Origin: Aaosphaeria pasadenensis | Lineage: Eukaryota; Ascomycota; Dothideomycetes; Pleosporales | Length of the DNA stretch: 64,000 nt | Direction of reading: 5' to 3' | Assembly (NCBI GenBank): GCA_022813625.1 | Contig: JAKLMB010000018.1 | Location: 1-64,000, forward strand | Part shown: positions 23,735-34,811 of the stretch, piece after piece | Layout: each line of letters opens with the position of its first letter | Position numbering within the stretch: position 1 is the first letter of the stretch | Notes under the pieces: generated by a model | Seen by the model: the letters and a program-made list of their open reading frames with translations, nothing else | Databases searched by the model: none | Told to the model about the DNA's origin: nothing | Translations under genes and position numbers: made by a program

Positions 23735-24782
23735 ATGCGTTTCTCGACTATTGCCGCGACGGCACTCGCTGCTGCACCCGCCATCGTATCTGCCGCCGGT
23801 ACCATGGGCTTCGCCCTGGGTACGAAAATGCCCAACGATGACTGCAAGAAGCAGTCCGACTACGAGGCCGATTTCGATGCCATCTCCCAGGCATCTGTTG
23901 CTAAGATCGTTCGAGGATACGCTGCCAACGACTGCGACTTCGCTAAGACTGTTCTCCCCGCTGCGAAGAAGAAGGGCTTCAAGGTCATGCTCGGAATCTG
24001 GTACGTTGGGGCGAATCTCGAACAAATGACGCACTTGGACTGCAAATACTAATTCGAACTCAATGACAGGCCCGATGTCGAAGAATCCTTCAACAACGAC
24101 CTCAATGCCATCAAGGGCGTCGTCAAGTCCTACTCCGACTCCATCTACGCCGTCACCGTCGGCTCCGAGACCCTCTACCGAGGCAACTTCACCGGCAGCG
24201 AGCTCAAGGACAAGATCTCGCAGGTCAAGAAGGAGTTGGGCGGCAACATCAAGGTCGGCACCGCCGACAGCTGGAACAAGTACGCCGACGGAACCGCCGA
24301 CCCCATCATCGGCACCGCCGACATCATCCTCATCAACGCATTCGCTTTCTGGCAGGGTGACGACATCAGCAATGCCACCCACGTCTACCTCGACGACATG
24401 TTCCAGGCCGTCACCCACATCGAGAAGATCGCCGGTGGCCACGACAAGGTCCCTGAGATCTGGAACGGCGAGACCGGATGGCCCACTGCTGGTACGTATC
24501 TCACCTCGCTCTCCTAAAATCCACACGAACCACCAAATCACTAACTTCATCCCAGTTGGCACCGACTACGACGACGCCAAGGGCGGAACCAAGAACGCCG
24601 AGCAGTTCTGGAAGAACGGCTTCTGCTCCCTCCTCGACTGGGGCTTCAACGCCTTCTACTTCGAGGCCTTCGACGAGCCCTGGAAGCCCTCCTCCATCGG
24701 CGACAACGGAAAGGTCGCCGACGAGACCACCTGGGGCGCCATGACCGCCGACCGCAAGCCCAAGTTCGCTCTCAAGTGCTAG
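23735..24782 (+). CDS. Secreted GH17 glucan endo-1,3-beta-glucosidase
   Basis: Three exons (23735-24000, 24070-24491, 24556-24782) give 304 aa, the usual size for small fungal GH17 enzymes such as Bgl2/Scw-type. A cleavable signal peptide covers residues 1-20, with likely cleavage after VSA. The TIM-barrel catalytic residues are visible: acid/base Glu122 in VGSETLYRG and nucleophile Glu223 in NGETGWPT. There is no C-terminal hydrophobic GPI signal and no Ser/Thr linker, so the protein is likely released or held non-covalently in the wall, where it cleaves or rearranges beta-1,3-glucan. Codon use is strongly C-ending, suggesting high expression. Confidence 0.95.
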
Positions 24783-25501
24783 ATTTCCTCCCGTTGAGTC
24801 CGCGGATCGACATTATACTGCACCGGACGATTGAGACCCCGTGTCCTTTTCGTCGGACTGTTAAAAAATTTGTTTTGTACATAGTTGTCTCCCAAATTTG
24901 CCACTGTCTTTGGAGATAGAGCTTCATAAGTTACTGGCCGTGTTTTTTTGGGAATATTAAAGGCGTCTAATTTGCCCATGGTAGGGCGCTACATTTTTTT
25001 CCAGTCTGAATAACCACATTTTTCTCGGAACTGCGTCTTGGAACGATATGCTGAACTACCAGCTCCATGTTTGCAGTAGCTGTACTAACTGATTTAGAGT
25101 ACAGCAGGTGATGGCTGTGTTTTAAAATACTAATCGTAACATGTCCAGCCATCATAGGACCCACCTCAACTACACCAGCGGACAGACGTCACGGTATCAC
25201 ATGGTCTCATAAATGAGAGGACTTGAGTATTCCACCAATGCATACTTATTTTCATTTGTTTACATCTTCGAAAAGTCGAATGAAACTAACTCAACTACAG
25301 AACAATATTGCTTTGCGCCCGCGGCTACATCAACACAGTTACTAGAAGCACTAGTTAAGAAGCACGAAAATTCGGAACTCCCATCATCGTTGCTACTCAT
25401 CACCTGATGCATGAAACATGTGAGGAGTTCCATGGGCAAAAACCCTGGTCTCCGTCACTCAGTTTCATGTCTTATGTGTGTCAATTTCTTGATACTTTGA
25501 T
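24783..25501. other. Convergent intergenic region
   Basis: About 0.7 kb between two converging genes, holding both 3' UTRs. It is AT-rich compared with its neighbours. No gene was seen. Confidence 0.6.
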
Positions 25502-27509
25502 CTAGCCGAGTCCAGCGACGGACAATCCCAAGTGCTTGAGGGAGAGGACGGCAACACTGGCCTTCAAATTGGACACGTTGCCAGGAAGGCTCAAGATGTT
25601 GTCGGTGAAGCCCGTGATGGTGCTGATGAGGTTGGCTGGGTCGTTGACAACGGGGAGGCCCTTGATGAAGGCAAGGTCACCAGCGGGGATGGAGCTAGCA
25701 GCCTGGCTGAGAGCAGGGAGGCTGTTTAGGCCGACCAATGTAGAGAATTTGGCCGGGTTGATAGAAGAAAGAAGCTGGAGAACACCGAAGGTAGCGACGG
25801 AGTCCTGGACGACGGGGAGCTGGAAGAGGAAGTTGGGGACAATGCCATTGAGGACGGAGAGGATGGAGCCGGTGACGCTGCCGAGACCGTTGCCTCCCGG
25901 GATGGCAATGTTCTTGGCGATGGAGCCAACAAGGTAGGCCAGATCAGGGCTGACTCCTTCAGAATGGTCAGTCATCTGTCTAGTCATCAATCAGAGCACG
26001 TACCTGGGATGCCGCTAGAAGGAAGTCCACCAACGCCAACGCCAGGAAGACCGCTGGAGAGAGAGGGAAGGCCGGGAAGAGAAAGACCGGGAAGCTGACG
26101 TTTAGCAAGCATACGGTCCTCCATATCACGCTCTGCAAGCTCGGGGGCATCACGTCTGACGAGAGCAGGGATGGGACGAGCAGGGGCGAAGAGAGAAAGG
26201 GGATCCTTCTTCAACAAGGAAAGCAAGGTAGCGATCACGCTGATAGAGAAAGCTCCGACGGGGTCGGTTCCGGGGATCTAAACACATCAGCATTGATTCA
26301 TCATGTTGATCAGGATACTAACACCGGTGAGGGGAGCAGGGTTGAGGTTGGGCACAGCTGAGGGAGTAGCAACAGCAGGGGCAGCAGGGGCAGCACCACC
26401 TAGGATGCCTCCAACTACGGGCAAGCTGCCAGTTGCACCAGTGACGGTGTTCAAAGCAGTGTTGGCAACACCGCCGACAACAGGAACGGAGCCGAGCGCC
26501 CCCGTTGCCGTGTTGACAACGCCAGATGCTGCGCCAGTGACGGCTCCCAACGGGTTTCCGCTGGTGGCGCCCCCGAGCACACCTCCAACGACGGGAAGAC
26601 TACCCGTGACGCCAGTGACAGCGCCGAGAGGGTTGGAGGCCCCTCCGAGTACGCCTCCAACAACGGGAAGACTACCTGTAACGCCAGTCACTGCACCGAG
26701 AGGGTTGGAGGCCCCTCCNNNNNNNNNNCCTCCGAGTACGCCTCCAACAACGGGAAGACTACCTGTAACGCCAGTCACTGCACCGAGAGGGTTGGAGGCC
26801 CCTCCGAGTACGCCTCCAACAACGGGAAGACTACCTGTAACGCCAGTCACTGCACCGAGAGGGTTGGAGGCCCCTCCAACTACACCTCCAACGACGGGGA
26901 GACTACCTGCAACGCCAGTCACTGCACCGAGAGGGTTGGAGACTCCTCCAAGTACACCTCCAACGACGGGAAGACTGCTCGTGGCACCAGTAACGGCACC
27001 GAGCGGGCTGGACCCAGCGCCGACGATAGGGAGACTGTTTGTGACGCCAGTTACAGCACCGAGGGGATTGGAAGCGCCTCCAAGAACACCTCCGACGACG
27101 GGAAGACTTCCTGTGACGCCAGTTACAGCGCCGAGCGGACCGGAAGAGCCTCCAATCGCACTCCCAACAACAGGAAGAGAACCAGTGACGGCACCAAGAG
27201 GGTTGGAGCCTCCACCTAGGAGTGGAAGGCCTCCAAGAAGGCCTCCGGCGGCAGCTGGACACGGGTCAGCGAACAATCCATACAAGGTGTAGAATCAAGC
27301 TCACCAGAAGCTGATGGAATCGCGGCGCTAGCTGGGATAGATGCCGAGATGGAGATGGATGGTAATGGGGAGGGCGAAGGCACACCTGAAGGTACAGCAG
27401 AGCCCAAAAGCTGTCGCTTTGCCTGATTGCTGTTGCCGTTTGGACGGGCCACTACGGACGAAAGAGAGACACTCCAAAGGAGGACATATCCAAAATTAAC
27501 CGGAGCCAT
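25502..27509 (-). CDS. Secreted Gly/Val-rich tandem-repeat protein
   Basis: Four exons (27509-27305, 27254-26323, 26277-26004, 25956-25502) give about 621 aa; the length is uncertain because 10 N bases interrupt the repeat. A signal peptide covers residues 1-21 (hydrophobic, ending VVARP). Then comes a Ser/Pro stretch and about ten copies of a 24-aa unit with core SNPLGAVTGVTGSLPVVGG. The unit is rich in Gly, Val, Leu and Pro, reminiscent of elastin-like structural proteins. A non-repeat region with KR sites (AKRQLPGLSLPGLP; possible Kex2 processing) precedes a hydrophobic, helical C-terminal domain of about 150 aa. I recognise no catalytic domain. It is probably a cell-surface or wall structural protein or adhesin. 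The intron at 26278-26322 has a GTTAGT donor. The next gene upstream is also a secreted repeat protein. Confidence 0.75.
26565..27205 (-). repeat. 72-bp VNTR array within the secreted repeat protein gene
   Basis: The coding array is built of 72-bp (24-codon) units. The central units, about 26590-26960, are nearly identical at the DNA level, while outer units (27000-27200) have diverged. This suggests recent expansion or homogenisation in the middle. The period stays a multiple of three throughout. The assembly gap at 26719-26728 falls in the most homogeneous part, so the true copy number is unknown. Confidence 0.9.
26719..26728. other. Assembly gap (10 N)
   Basis: Ten N bases flanked on both sides by the same repeat sequence (GGAGGCCCCTCC / CCTCCGAGTACG). 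This is the pattern left when an assembler cannot count identical repeats. The real number of missing bases is probably zero or a multiple of 72, adjusted for the duplicated flank. Confidence 0.95.
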
Positions 27510-30132
27510 GTTACCGAAAATAAAATGAGCGTGAGTCTCGTACGGAAATGTTAAGGAAAGTGTTGACTAGGCTCTTCACCCCGTCAAGTCGTCGAGACAA
27601 AGTAAAGTTCAATAAGTCGTCGAAGGCAGATAATCCGGAAGGACACTGAACAGACACTGGAAACGAAAGCGCAGGCTGAGATACTTTTATCTCCCAAAGG
27701 CATCATGATCCGACTCCATTCAAACCTCCTCACAAGATGGAATGAAATGCGCGAAAAGAATATTGTACTTCGTACCAAGGTAACATCAGTATTGGAATTC
27801 TGTAGGGCCCCTTACTGTGTACTCACCGCAAGGAGATGGGGCGGATTCAATTCCCCGCATTCTTTCAATCAAAGCTCGGGTCTAGAGGAGCGGAATGCAT
27901 GGCTAGTCCTATAGGTCACTTTCAATGGCGTAATTTCAGAGCAAAAAGCGAACGATCAGGCTCCAATGGTGACACCTGTATGCGGCCACGAAGTGCGAGA
28001 GTTGGATTCAGGGGCATTGGACGTCTGATTTGTAAGAATCTGGATGAACTGGGTTCGGAGTACTTGGGGAAGTCCTGTAGCATGGATTGAGCTTCCCCAT
28101 TTCATCGTGGAGCCAAGCTGTTGTAGATGTCTTCTCTTCGATCAACACGGCCGTTATCCATGCCAACGACTTAATAGATACCTGTGAATCACCATTTGGC
28201 GCCGTCGTCTAAAGCGTGGCACGCTCGACTGTAAATGTTAGTATGGACCAACATATTTTAGTTACAGCACAATTACCCAAATTCGATCTCGTACAGCAAT
28301 CGCTTGACAAATCGATCATGCGGTCGACCCATTCAAAGCATCTCGCGATTGAGCAGCAAGGTTCCTACATTCCTCGCACGAAATCGGTATTCCCTATTCC
28401 GCGGCATCCAGAAAGGAGAATACAAACTTTGCTCCTGCACGTTCGCGAAAGAAGGCAATTTCGAGATTAGTCCTTTGACTACTTGTGGACCTGGTGTCCG
28501 GGTTTTTCTTGTTGTTTCTCCTTGGAAGAAGCTCGTATAAAATCATAAGCCTTGGTAGATGTACCGGAACGCTTGTGACTTGAATGTGGATTGCAATAGA
28601 GATGATGAAAGGAAGCGTATGCATTACATGTACACTCATGCGTGCAATGAAAGTCATTCTATTCGACCATATATGTCGAAGGTAGGTACGGTTCGGCACG
28701 TCGCCCAAATGGTGGGACCAGAGATCGGTTGTGTAACGACTGGAATACGTACTGCCTATTATGCGTTAGCTAGCATAAGGAGGGGCTATCATATTCAAGG
28801 TTTTAGATATGTACTTTGTCTTGTTGACGGGGTTTGACTTTTGAGTCCACCGGTGAGCGAGATGGATGCTTTTGTCAACATATACTTTATGGTCGTGTAC
28901 TTGCACTGCTGGAACATCGTTTGTCGTTGGCTAATTCATCTGAAGTAACGTAATGGTACATGAAAACTCGTGTATTATATCAATCGTTAGTGTATAGATC
29001 TTTCCCCTTTACTAAGACACTAGAGAGGTACAAAAATTGAAAGCCTCTTCTTTTACCTGAACATATTACTACTTCCTCACTTTTGATAGTTTGCCAAAGT
29101 GTTCGGTATTCGGCTTCGGAAACACCACGCCGTGTCGATGTAGTGACTAGTCTGACGGATTGTTTGTTCTGAACGAAAAGAAACTGCCTGTTATGGTGTC
29201 TCTGGGATAAGCGACATTGGTGTCAAGTGGCTTCGTGAGAAGTCCGAGTGGAATTGTAGCTTACCGTATCGCTTTTAGGACCACGATGTCGTCCATACTC
29301 TGTCTTGAACACGTCGGAAGACATATTCAGTGTGTGCAATGCATGGGAGGTGGCGTTTCGAGACCTCACTCGCCAGGGATGTCCTTCCTTGACGTCCGAC
29401 TGCCTAATTGGTTTGTTGATGGCAATTCTTTATGCTTAATACCGCATCGTACTAGGCTACACGAGGAACGTTTGGCAGCCGCGATCAAACAGATCGGCAG
29501 GAATTATATCTTCTGCAAATGCTGAACACATATTCTCTCCTTCCCTGCCTGTATTTATGAAAGCCGATATGTTGACATCAATGAACAGCAAAGGAAAATG
29601 CATGATTTCGGTTCAAGACAAAGGCATGTATAAGAAGGGAGACAAACAGAAATCGGAAAGGGAGATTTTAAATAGAGAGCTGGCTCGAATGGTCACATCA
29701 AAGGGCATCAATTGTATGAATCAATCATCCTCGATTAATTTGATGCATTTCGTTCCACTCGCAGTGTTGATGAGCTGCAGACAGCGCCTGAAGGAGAAAT
29801 GGCGTGCCGGTTCCATGTTATCTGTCCAAGGCAGAAATTCTACCACATATTGTATGGACTTCGCCATATATTGCTGTATTTCACCCATCATCGCTGTCAC
29901 TCCAAGCATACAATCACGCTCTTCACATCTAATTGAAGTCCATTTGAAATAATTCAATTTTCCCTGTTGATACCAAGTCAAAAAACCATAAGTATGCATG
30001 AAGTAATAACCGAAACCCCTTTAACTTCCGGGACAGAACTGTAAATGCGCCTTCTGAATCAAAATTCTTGAAAACAGTTCCGTGTAGATGCTAGATCACT
30101 CTATCATTGTGTCATATCCATGTGCCAGCGAC
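27510..30132. other. Intergenic, 2.6 kb, no supported gene
   Basis: The region separates the two secreted repeat protein genes. It is AT-rich compared with the coding parts and open frames are short with no codon bias. A plus-strand frame of 131 codons at 29557-29952 is not convincing. No transposon ends or long repeats were seen by eye. It should include the promoter of the 25502-27509 gene at its left end. Confidence 0.5.
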
Positions 30133-31354
30133 CTATAGAGGAATGGCAACGCGGGGTATGGCCGGAGCCGCGGGTACGGCAGGAGGTGCAGGCACAGCTG
30201 GAGCTACTGGGACGATAGGAATAGGAGGGAACGCTGGGGTCGAAACGCTAGGGACATTTCCAATGCCAAAGGAGCTGAGGCCCTTGACGAAGATAGCGAC
30301 GAAAGCTGATAGAACAGCGTTGCCCAACTTGCAAGCAGCGTCCGCACTAGGGAGTTCAGGCGTAGCTGGAAGAGGGATGCTTGGGACACTTGGGACACCT
30401 GGAGCAGGTGGAAGGGATGGGAGACCAGGAGCAGGTGGCAGAGATGGTAGACCAGGTGTAGATGGGACCTTTGGAGGGCCAACAGGCAGCTCAACATCAA
30501 CGTCGACCCCCGGAAATGGCAGAACGGGCAGACCAGGAAAATCAGGAAGACCAGGGAGATCAGGAAAATCAGGAAAATCAGGCAGATCAGGAAGATCAGG
30601 AAGATCAATACTAGGCAATCCCGTAGGAAGAGAGATAGTAGGCCAGCCAGGCAAACTCGGGGTGGAGATAGGAGGCAATTCAGGCAGGCTTGGGGGGGAA
30701 ACAGGAGGCAAACCAGGCAGGCTCGGGGGAGAAACAGGAGGCAAACCTGGGAGACTTGGAGGAGATAGAGGGGGCAAGCCAGGGAGACTTGGTGGAGATA
30801 GAGGAGGCCAGCCCGGCAGACTTGGAGGAGATGGAGGAGTCAGAGTTGGTCGTCCGGGGAGAGGTGGTAATCCGATTGCGGGGATCGAAATCTGCAAGAA
30901 CGTTTTAGCTGATGATGATATGAATGTGAATAATCAGTTTTTACATCTGGGAGCCCGATAGCAGGAATGCCGACCTCTGGAGCAGAAATGATGGGCAACC
31001 CAGGCAATCCAATCGCTGGAAGTGGACGGGGAATCGAAGGAATCGGAACCGGGACTGGGGGCAAGCCGACCGGAGGCAAAGAAAGATCTACTGGTGGTAA
31101 GGTTGGAGTCGCAACGGCAAGCTCTCCACCAACAGAGACTGATATAAGAGGCACGCCTGCAGGGTCTTAGCAATCTTACAATGTTTGAACCATTTGAGAA
31201 ACCCACCAACGGCAACGGTGGTACCAGCATCAAATCCAGGCGGGGGAGCAGGTGGAGCAGGTACAGCAATAGGCAGAGATGGTCGAATCTGTGGAAGCGC
31301 CGCAGCACTGGCACCAAAGGCCAGTATGGCGAGCGCTTTGGTTGAGTCCATCAT
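30133..31354 (-). CDS. Secreted proline-rich tandem-repeat protein
   Basis: Three exons (31354-31207, 31156-30945, 30891-30133) give 372 aa. A signal peptide covers residues 1-19 (MMDSTKALAILAFGASAAA, likely cleaved near ALP). The mature protein is dominated by Pro, Leu, Ser and Gly. It has six 11-aa units of the form PPSLPGLPPVS at 30631-30828, then a run of L/F-P-D tripeptides, then Pro-Ala motifs. A short predicted helix of about 30 residues with one Cys (AACKLGNAVLSAFVAIF) interrupts the low-complexity sequence. No enzymatic domain is seen. The extended, polyproline-like composition suggests a wall-associated or matrix protein. The opposite strand reads as a collagen-like frame, an artefact of the repeat. 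It shares orientation, secretion and repeat style with the 25502-27509 gene. Confidence 0.75.
30631..30828 (-). repeat. 33-bp coding tandem repeat
   Basis: Six tandem 33-bp units, each coding for 11 residues around PPSLPG(L/W)PP(L/V/I)S. Copies vary mostly at third positions and at the L/W/E position, so the array is older than the 72-bp array of the neighbouring gene. Confidence 0.85.
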
Positions 31355-32617
31355 GGTGGAATAACTGGAGAACAAGAAGGCAAGTAAAGACCGAAAGATT
31401 GCGTAAAGAACGTGTTTCAATGAGTGACTGAAGAGGCGGTTGAAGATTTGATTTTTCTCGCGAGGGCAGGAGACTATATGAATGATTGAGATGTCCCCCC
31501 ATGTAACATCAAACCAAACCTCAATTGTCACCAGAACTTGCAAGGTGGGGACTATTCACGTAGAATTGGTCCGAGGGATATCCAAAGTAAGGAACAGAAC
31601 CGGAAGTTCCTGGTCATCCCGCATTCCGATTGCTAGAGGGGGCATGGGGATGGTCTAGATAGGTAAGAAATGGTAATTGCTGGACAAACTTCGACTTTTA
31701 GGTCTAGAAGTTACGACATTCGGACTCAATTGACGAAAACATAGGCATGCAGATCAGATCCTCGAAAGTACGCGTTTTCTGAAGTGTAAGGCGCGCATTG
31801 CAACTCCTTTGTGCCAAGCGTCTTGTTGATACCAGGAACCCGGTATTCTGAAATGGCGGTGATCCCTTATGGATACAGTCAATTTCATCATTGTAACCCG
31901 CAGACTCGGTTCGTTGGCTATGTGTTCAAGCAAGATTCGGAAGCATTCGAGAAAATAGCAGCCGGAAGCAATGTCTTCCTATTACATAGGTCAAGGCAGA
32001 ACTGTACCAGTACTGTTACCGCCCACTTCATAACTAACATGACTTTGATATACAATCTGCCGGCTTAGACAAGCTTAATCACAACTGAATAGGATAGATG
32101 CGTCCAGAGTGGCTTCTAAGCTTTGAGGCCAATGCGTCATTAGTATACTATGTGGGCGTGCCCTGGACGACAAGTATTGCTACATGAGCCTTCGTATGAT
32201 GATCATGGATATCTGGCTGAAGGATGCTGGAGAGACTTAGAGCGTGTGGTCGCTTGCTCCTAGGGTTGTCATGTTGTGCCTCAATTTTACAACACTTTGT
32301 CCCATGGAAAGGCGCCTCTTGACGAATGATACATCCCGGAAGAACAAAATGGCGGTTCATGGCTGGCCCGGTTGCTGAATCGGCCCGGGAATCATTCCTT
32401 AATGAGCATTGGAGCGTTCGGCCTTTGATGCATAACTTTCAGGGGGTTGGAATGAGCTCGTACCGGAACAATGGCGCGCCCGAATACGCGTCTGAACGCC
32501 GTTGGCCTCGCCTGATCCCGAATTTTGGCTTTTTCATGGCCTGGTATTCCAATGGATGTTAGAGGTGGTGGAATGCGTAGGGTATCACGATGCTCGAGCA
32601 TCGCATATTGGAAGGTT
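31355..32617. other. Intergenic, 1.3 kb, no supported gene
   Basis: Holds the promoter of the proline-rich protein gene (left end) and the 3' region of the SUZ-domain gene (right end). No coding sequence was recognised. Confidence 0.55.
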
Positions 32618-33502
32618 TCAAGGTGTCGACTTGGTAGACCTCCCTCTGGGCGCAAACCCTCTGCCCGAAGGGCCTCGTGGCTCTCGGATTGGCTGTTGCA
32701 CTCCGTTTGAGGGGCTTGACCGGCTGGCATTGGATTCCCGCTTTTGAACAAAGGTCGAAGTTGGCTTTGGTGAATAGGACGGCTCGTAAAGTTGTTTGCC
32801 CGAAGGCGCAGGTCGCACAGGAGATTGCTCAGCACTTGATCTCAATGAGCCGTCCCTTCCTCCTCTTCCTCGCGTCCTCCCCCGCGATGATTTACTGGGA
32901 GACGCGCCCCGCGATTCGCCCGAGCTGGGCGCTGGCGACCCAAAGATTTTCTCACGAGCCTCTGCATACTTCCGTATCTTCTCTTCCCTCTCCTTCTCAG
33001 CGCGTGCTTTCCTTTCCGCGTATGACTGTTCCGCATGTTTCCTTCGCTCCTCCTCACTGTCGTCGTCATCGTCAAGCGTCAACCCCGCCATAGCAGCACT
33101 TCCGTCGTTTCGTACGAGAACCCTCGGGGGTGGTTTACGACTGAGAACAGTAACATTTGGCTTGAATGAAGATTGTACCGGCCCATTATCGCGAGCTTGT
33201 AGGAACAGCATGGGCTCCGGATTTTCGCTGGTTACAAGTTAATTCACTTGATCGCAATCGTCACAGCAAAGGCAGATCATTACGCCGACTCCCAGACTGC
33301 CCGATTCTGCTCGGCATGCTTAGCTTTCCGCTCTGCTTTGGTAAGAAGCAAAACACCGCTCGGTTTTGTGTTCTCAGCCTCTGGCTTCTGCTCCATGTTA
33401 GTTTCCCAGAGGTGATGATATAGTGGAAATGGGCGGCATTACGTCTGCAAGCGTCTCCCAATCTTCGTCCCACGCGTCAGGGACAGCACTAGGGTTAGGC
33501 AT
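32618..33502 (-). CDS. SUZ-domain protein (putative RNA-binding)
   Basis: Three exons (33502-33443, 33387-33284, 33227-32618) give 257 aa. The N-terminus is acidic with Trp (DAWDEDWETLAD). A basic/Glu stretch (LLTKAERKAKHAEQNRAVWES) follows, then ENPEPMLFLQARD and a KPxVxVLSRKP motif common to fungal SUZ proteins. The SUZ domain is at about residues 120-151 (EERRKHAEQSYAERKARAEKEREEKIRKYAEAREKIFG region). The C-terminus is Arg/Gly/Ser-rich and ends RGFAPRGRSTKSTP, resembling the SUZ-C-type motif. SUZ domains bind RNA. The protein likely acts in cytoplasmic mRNA metabolism, but its partners are unknown. Intron 1's acceptor has two candidate CAG/GAG sites; CAG at 33388-33390 gives the cleaner frame. 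The start is 451 bp from the divergent neighbour. Confidence 0.85.
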
Positions 33503-33953
33503 TGGGAAGTTTTACAGTGTTGATCTCGGCTTAGAATATGTTTAGTGGTAGAGGTGCGCTTCTTAAATGGAGGAGAGTAGAGTGAGACGTGTGAGAAGGT
33601 AGTAGATTCATAAATTGAGGGGAGGCGGACCCGGTGCCAGGGTCGGCAGCTCGCCTAAACTTGATGCGGGTGCGGGCGCTATGCTGGAGGCCGCCGCCGG
33701 AGGTCAAAGCGCTGGCGTCACTCACCTAGGTATCAATGTTGCGACCTGGACATTTGCGTGGATCACCCGTGGACGACTATCTACCAATTCACCTCCTATA
33801 GGTCGCAATAGATATATTGAGACGGGAAAGGAAAATGTCAGGTATTATCTCCCTCCTGCCTCAATACAAGCTCCGGTCCGCGACATCGTATCCTACGTCC
33901 TGGGTACGGTTGACGACAAGCTGATATGATCAGACATCGACGGTGATTCCACC
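33503..33953. promoter_or_regulatory. Bidirectional promoter (SUZ gene / small acidic protein gene)
   Basis: A 451-bp region between two divergent start codons. A CACCTAGGTAT-type motif lies near 33725 and a GC-rich core (33640-33715) is present. No gene was seen. Confidence 0.5.
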
Positions 33954-34458
33954 ATGCACTCCTCCCCGGAGCTTGAAGCTATCGAGGATGATGACAATAT
34001 GTTTCCCGACGAACAGGATGGGCCGAGTACTCCGCGAAATACTGCCAGCGCACTGGCTGGCCGCGACTCCGAGCTCTCACCCCCAGATTCACAAGGCCCC
34101 GCCAATTTACCCCTCGAAGGAAATCTTCCTGCGGCTTTCTCAGCCACACCTTCGAATCTGAATGCAAATGGGAAACGGGTCCACTCGAGCGCTGCTCCTT
34201 CGGCGACAGGAGACCAAGTACACATCGATCCAGACACAGGATATCAATGGGTGAAGCAGGAAGACCAACCAGGCTGGGATTGGAAGAATTCCAGAGCGAG
34301 GGAGGAGGAGCAGAGAGCGCTAGATACCATCCTTGACAAAGGCGCAATGATAAAAAGTGAGTCAAGATAATGGTTATCAGGTGGATAGCACCCTTAAACA
34401 TATCATAGCTCGGTACGGAGACCCACTGGACGCATCCATACCAGCGAGACGACGATGA
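33954..34458 (+). CDS. Conserved-looking small acidic protein of unknown function
   Basis: Two exons (33954-34356, 34409-34458) give 150 aa. The N-terminal half is acidic and Ser/Pro-rich, probably disordered. The C-terminal half looks constrained: a HIDPDTGYQW block, then QPGWDWKNSRAREEEQRA and, across the intron, MIKTRYGDPLD, ending with a basic SIPARRR. The 52-bp intron (GTGAGT...TAG) joins the last two blocks; reading through it would end the protein early and lose RYGDP. I do not recognise a named family. Immediately upstream the sequence ATGATCAGACATCGAC would extend the frame as M-SDIDGDST if one A were absent, so the start codon is uncertain. It shares a promoter region with the SUZ gene. 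Confidence 0.65.
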
Positions 34459-34811
34459 GCAAACCTAGGGTAAAGTGGTTGCCCGGCTATACTTATGGAA
34501 CATGCTACATGAGCAAATGTGGAGACTGCTGAACTGCAACGGGTCCCCGAAATGTTCAAGTCAGGAAAGAGCATAACGGCAGGACATTCCACTCAAGACT
34601 GGAGAAAAGTAGGAATGCCCAAACTATGTGTGCATCTGAATGGGCAATGTGTTTCGCCTTAAGCTTTGGTGGCGACGTATTTGTTCTCTATGATGAAATG
34701 AATGATGGGAGCCCCCTGGGATATAGTGACCTGTTCCATGCTTCTCCTAAACGCCAATCAATGCTATGATGAACTTTGAAATGTCAAGTCCGACCTCATT
34801 TGGGTGTGATC
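34459..34811. other. Convergent 3' region
   Basis: 353 bp between the ends of two converging genes; both 3' UTRs should lie here. No gene was seen. Confidence 0.6.

Noticed and set aside
23627..24562. Minus-strand 311-codon frame
   Set aside because: Antisense to the GH17 gene, caused by strong codon bias.
26303..27292. Plus-strand 329-codon Pro/Thr repeat frame
   Set aside because: Complement of the 72-bp repeat of the minus-strand gene, which has a signal peptide and splice sites.
29557..29952. Plus-strand 131-codon frame with ATG
   Set aside because: No codon bias, no domain and no splice context; likely chance in AT-rich DNA.
30107..30961. Plus-strand 284-codon frame reading as a collagen-like Gly-x-y protein (GRPGKSG repeats)
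   Set aside because: It is antisense to the proline-rich gene. The minus strand has a signal peptide, three spliced exons in frame and a proper start and stop; the collagen pattern is the complement of Pro codons.
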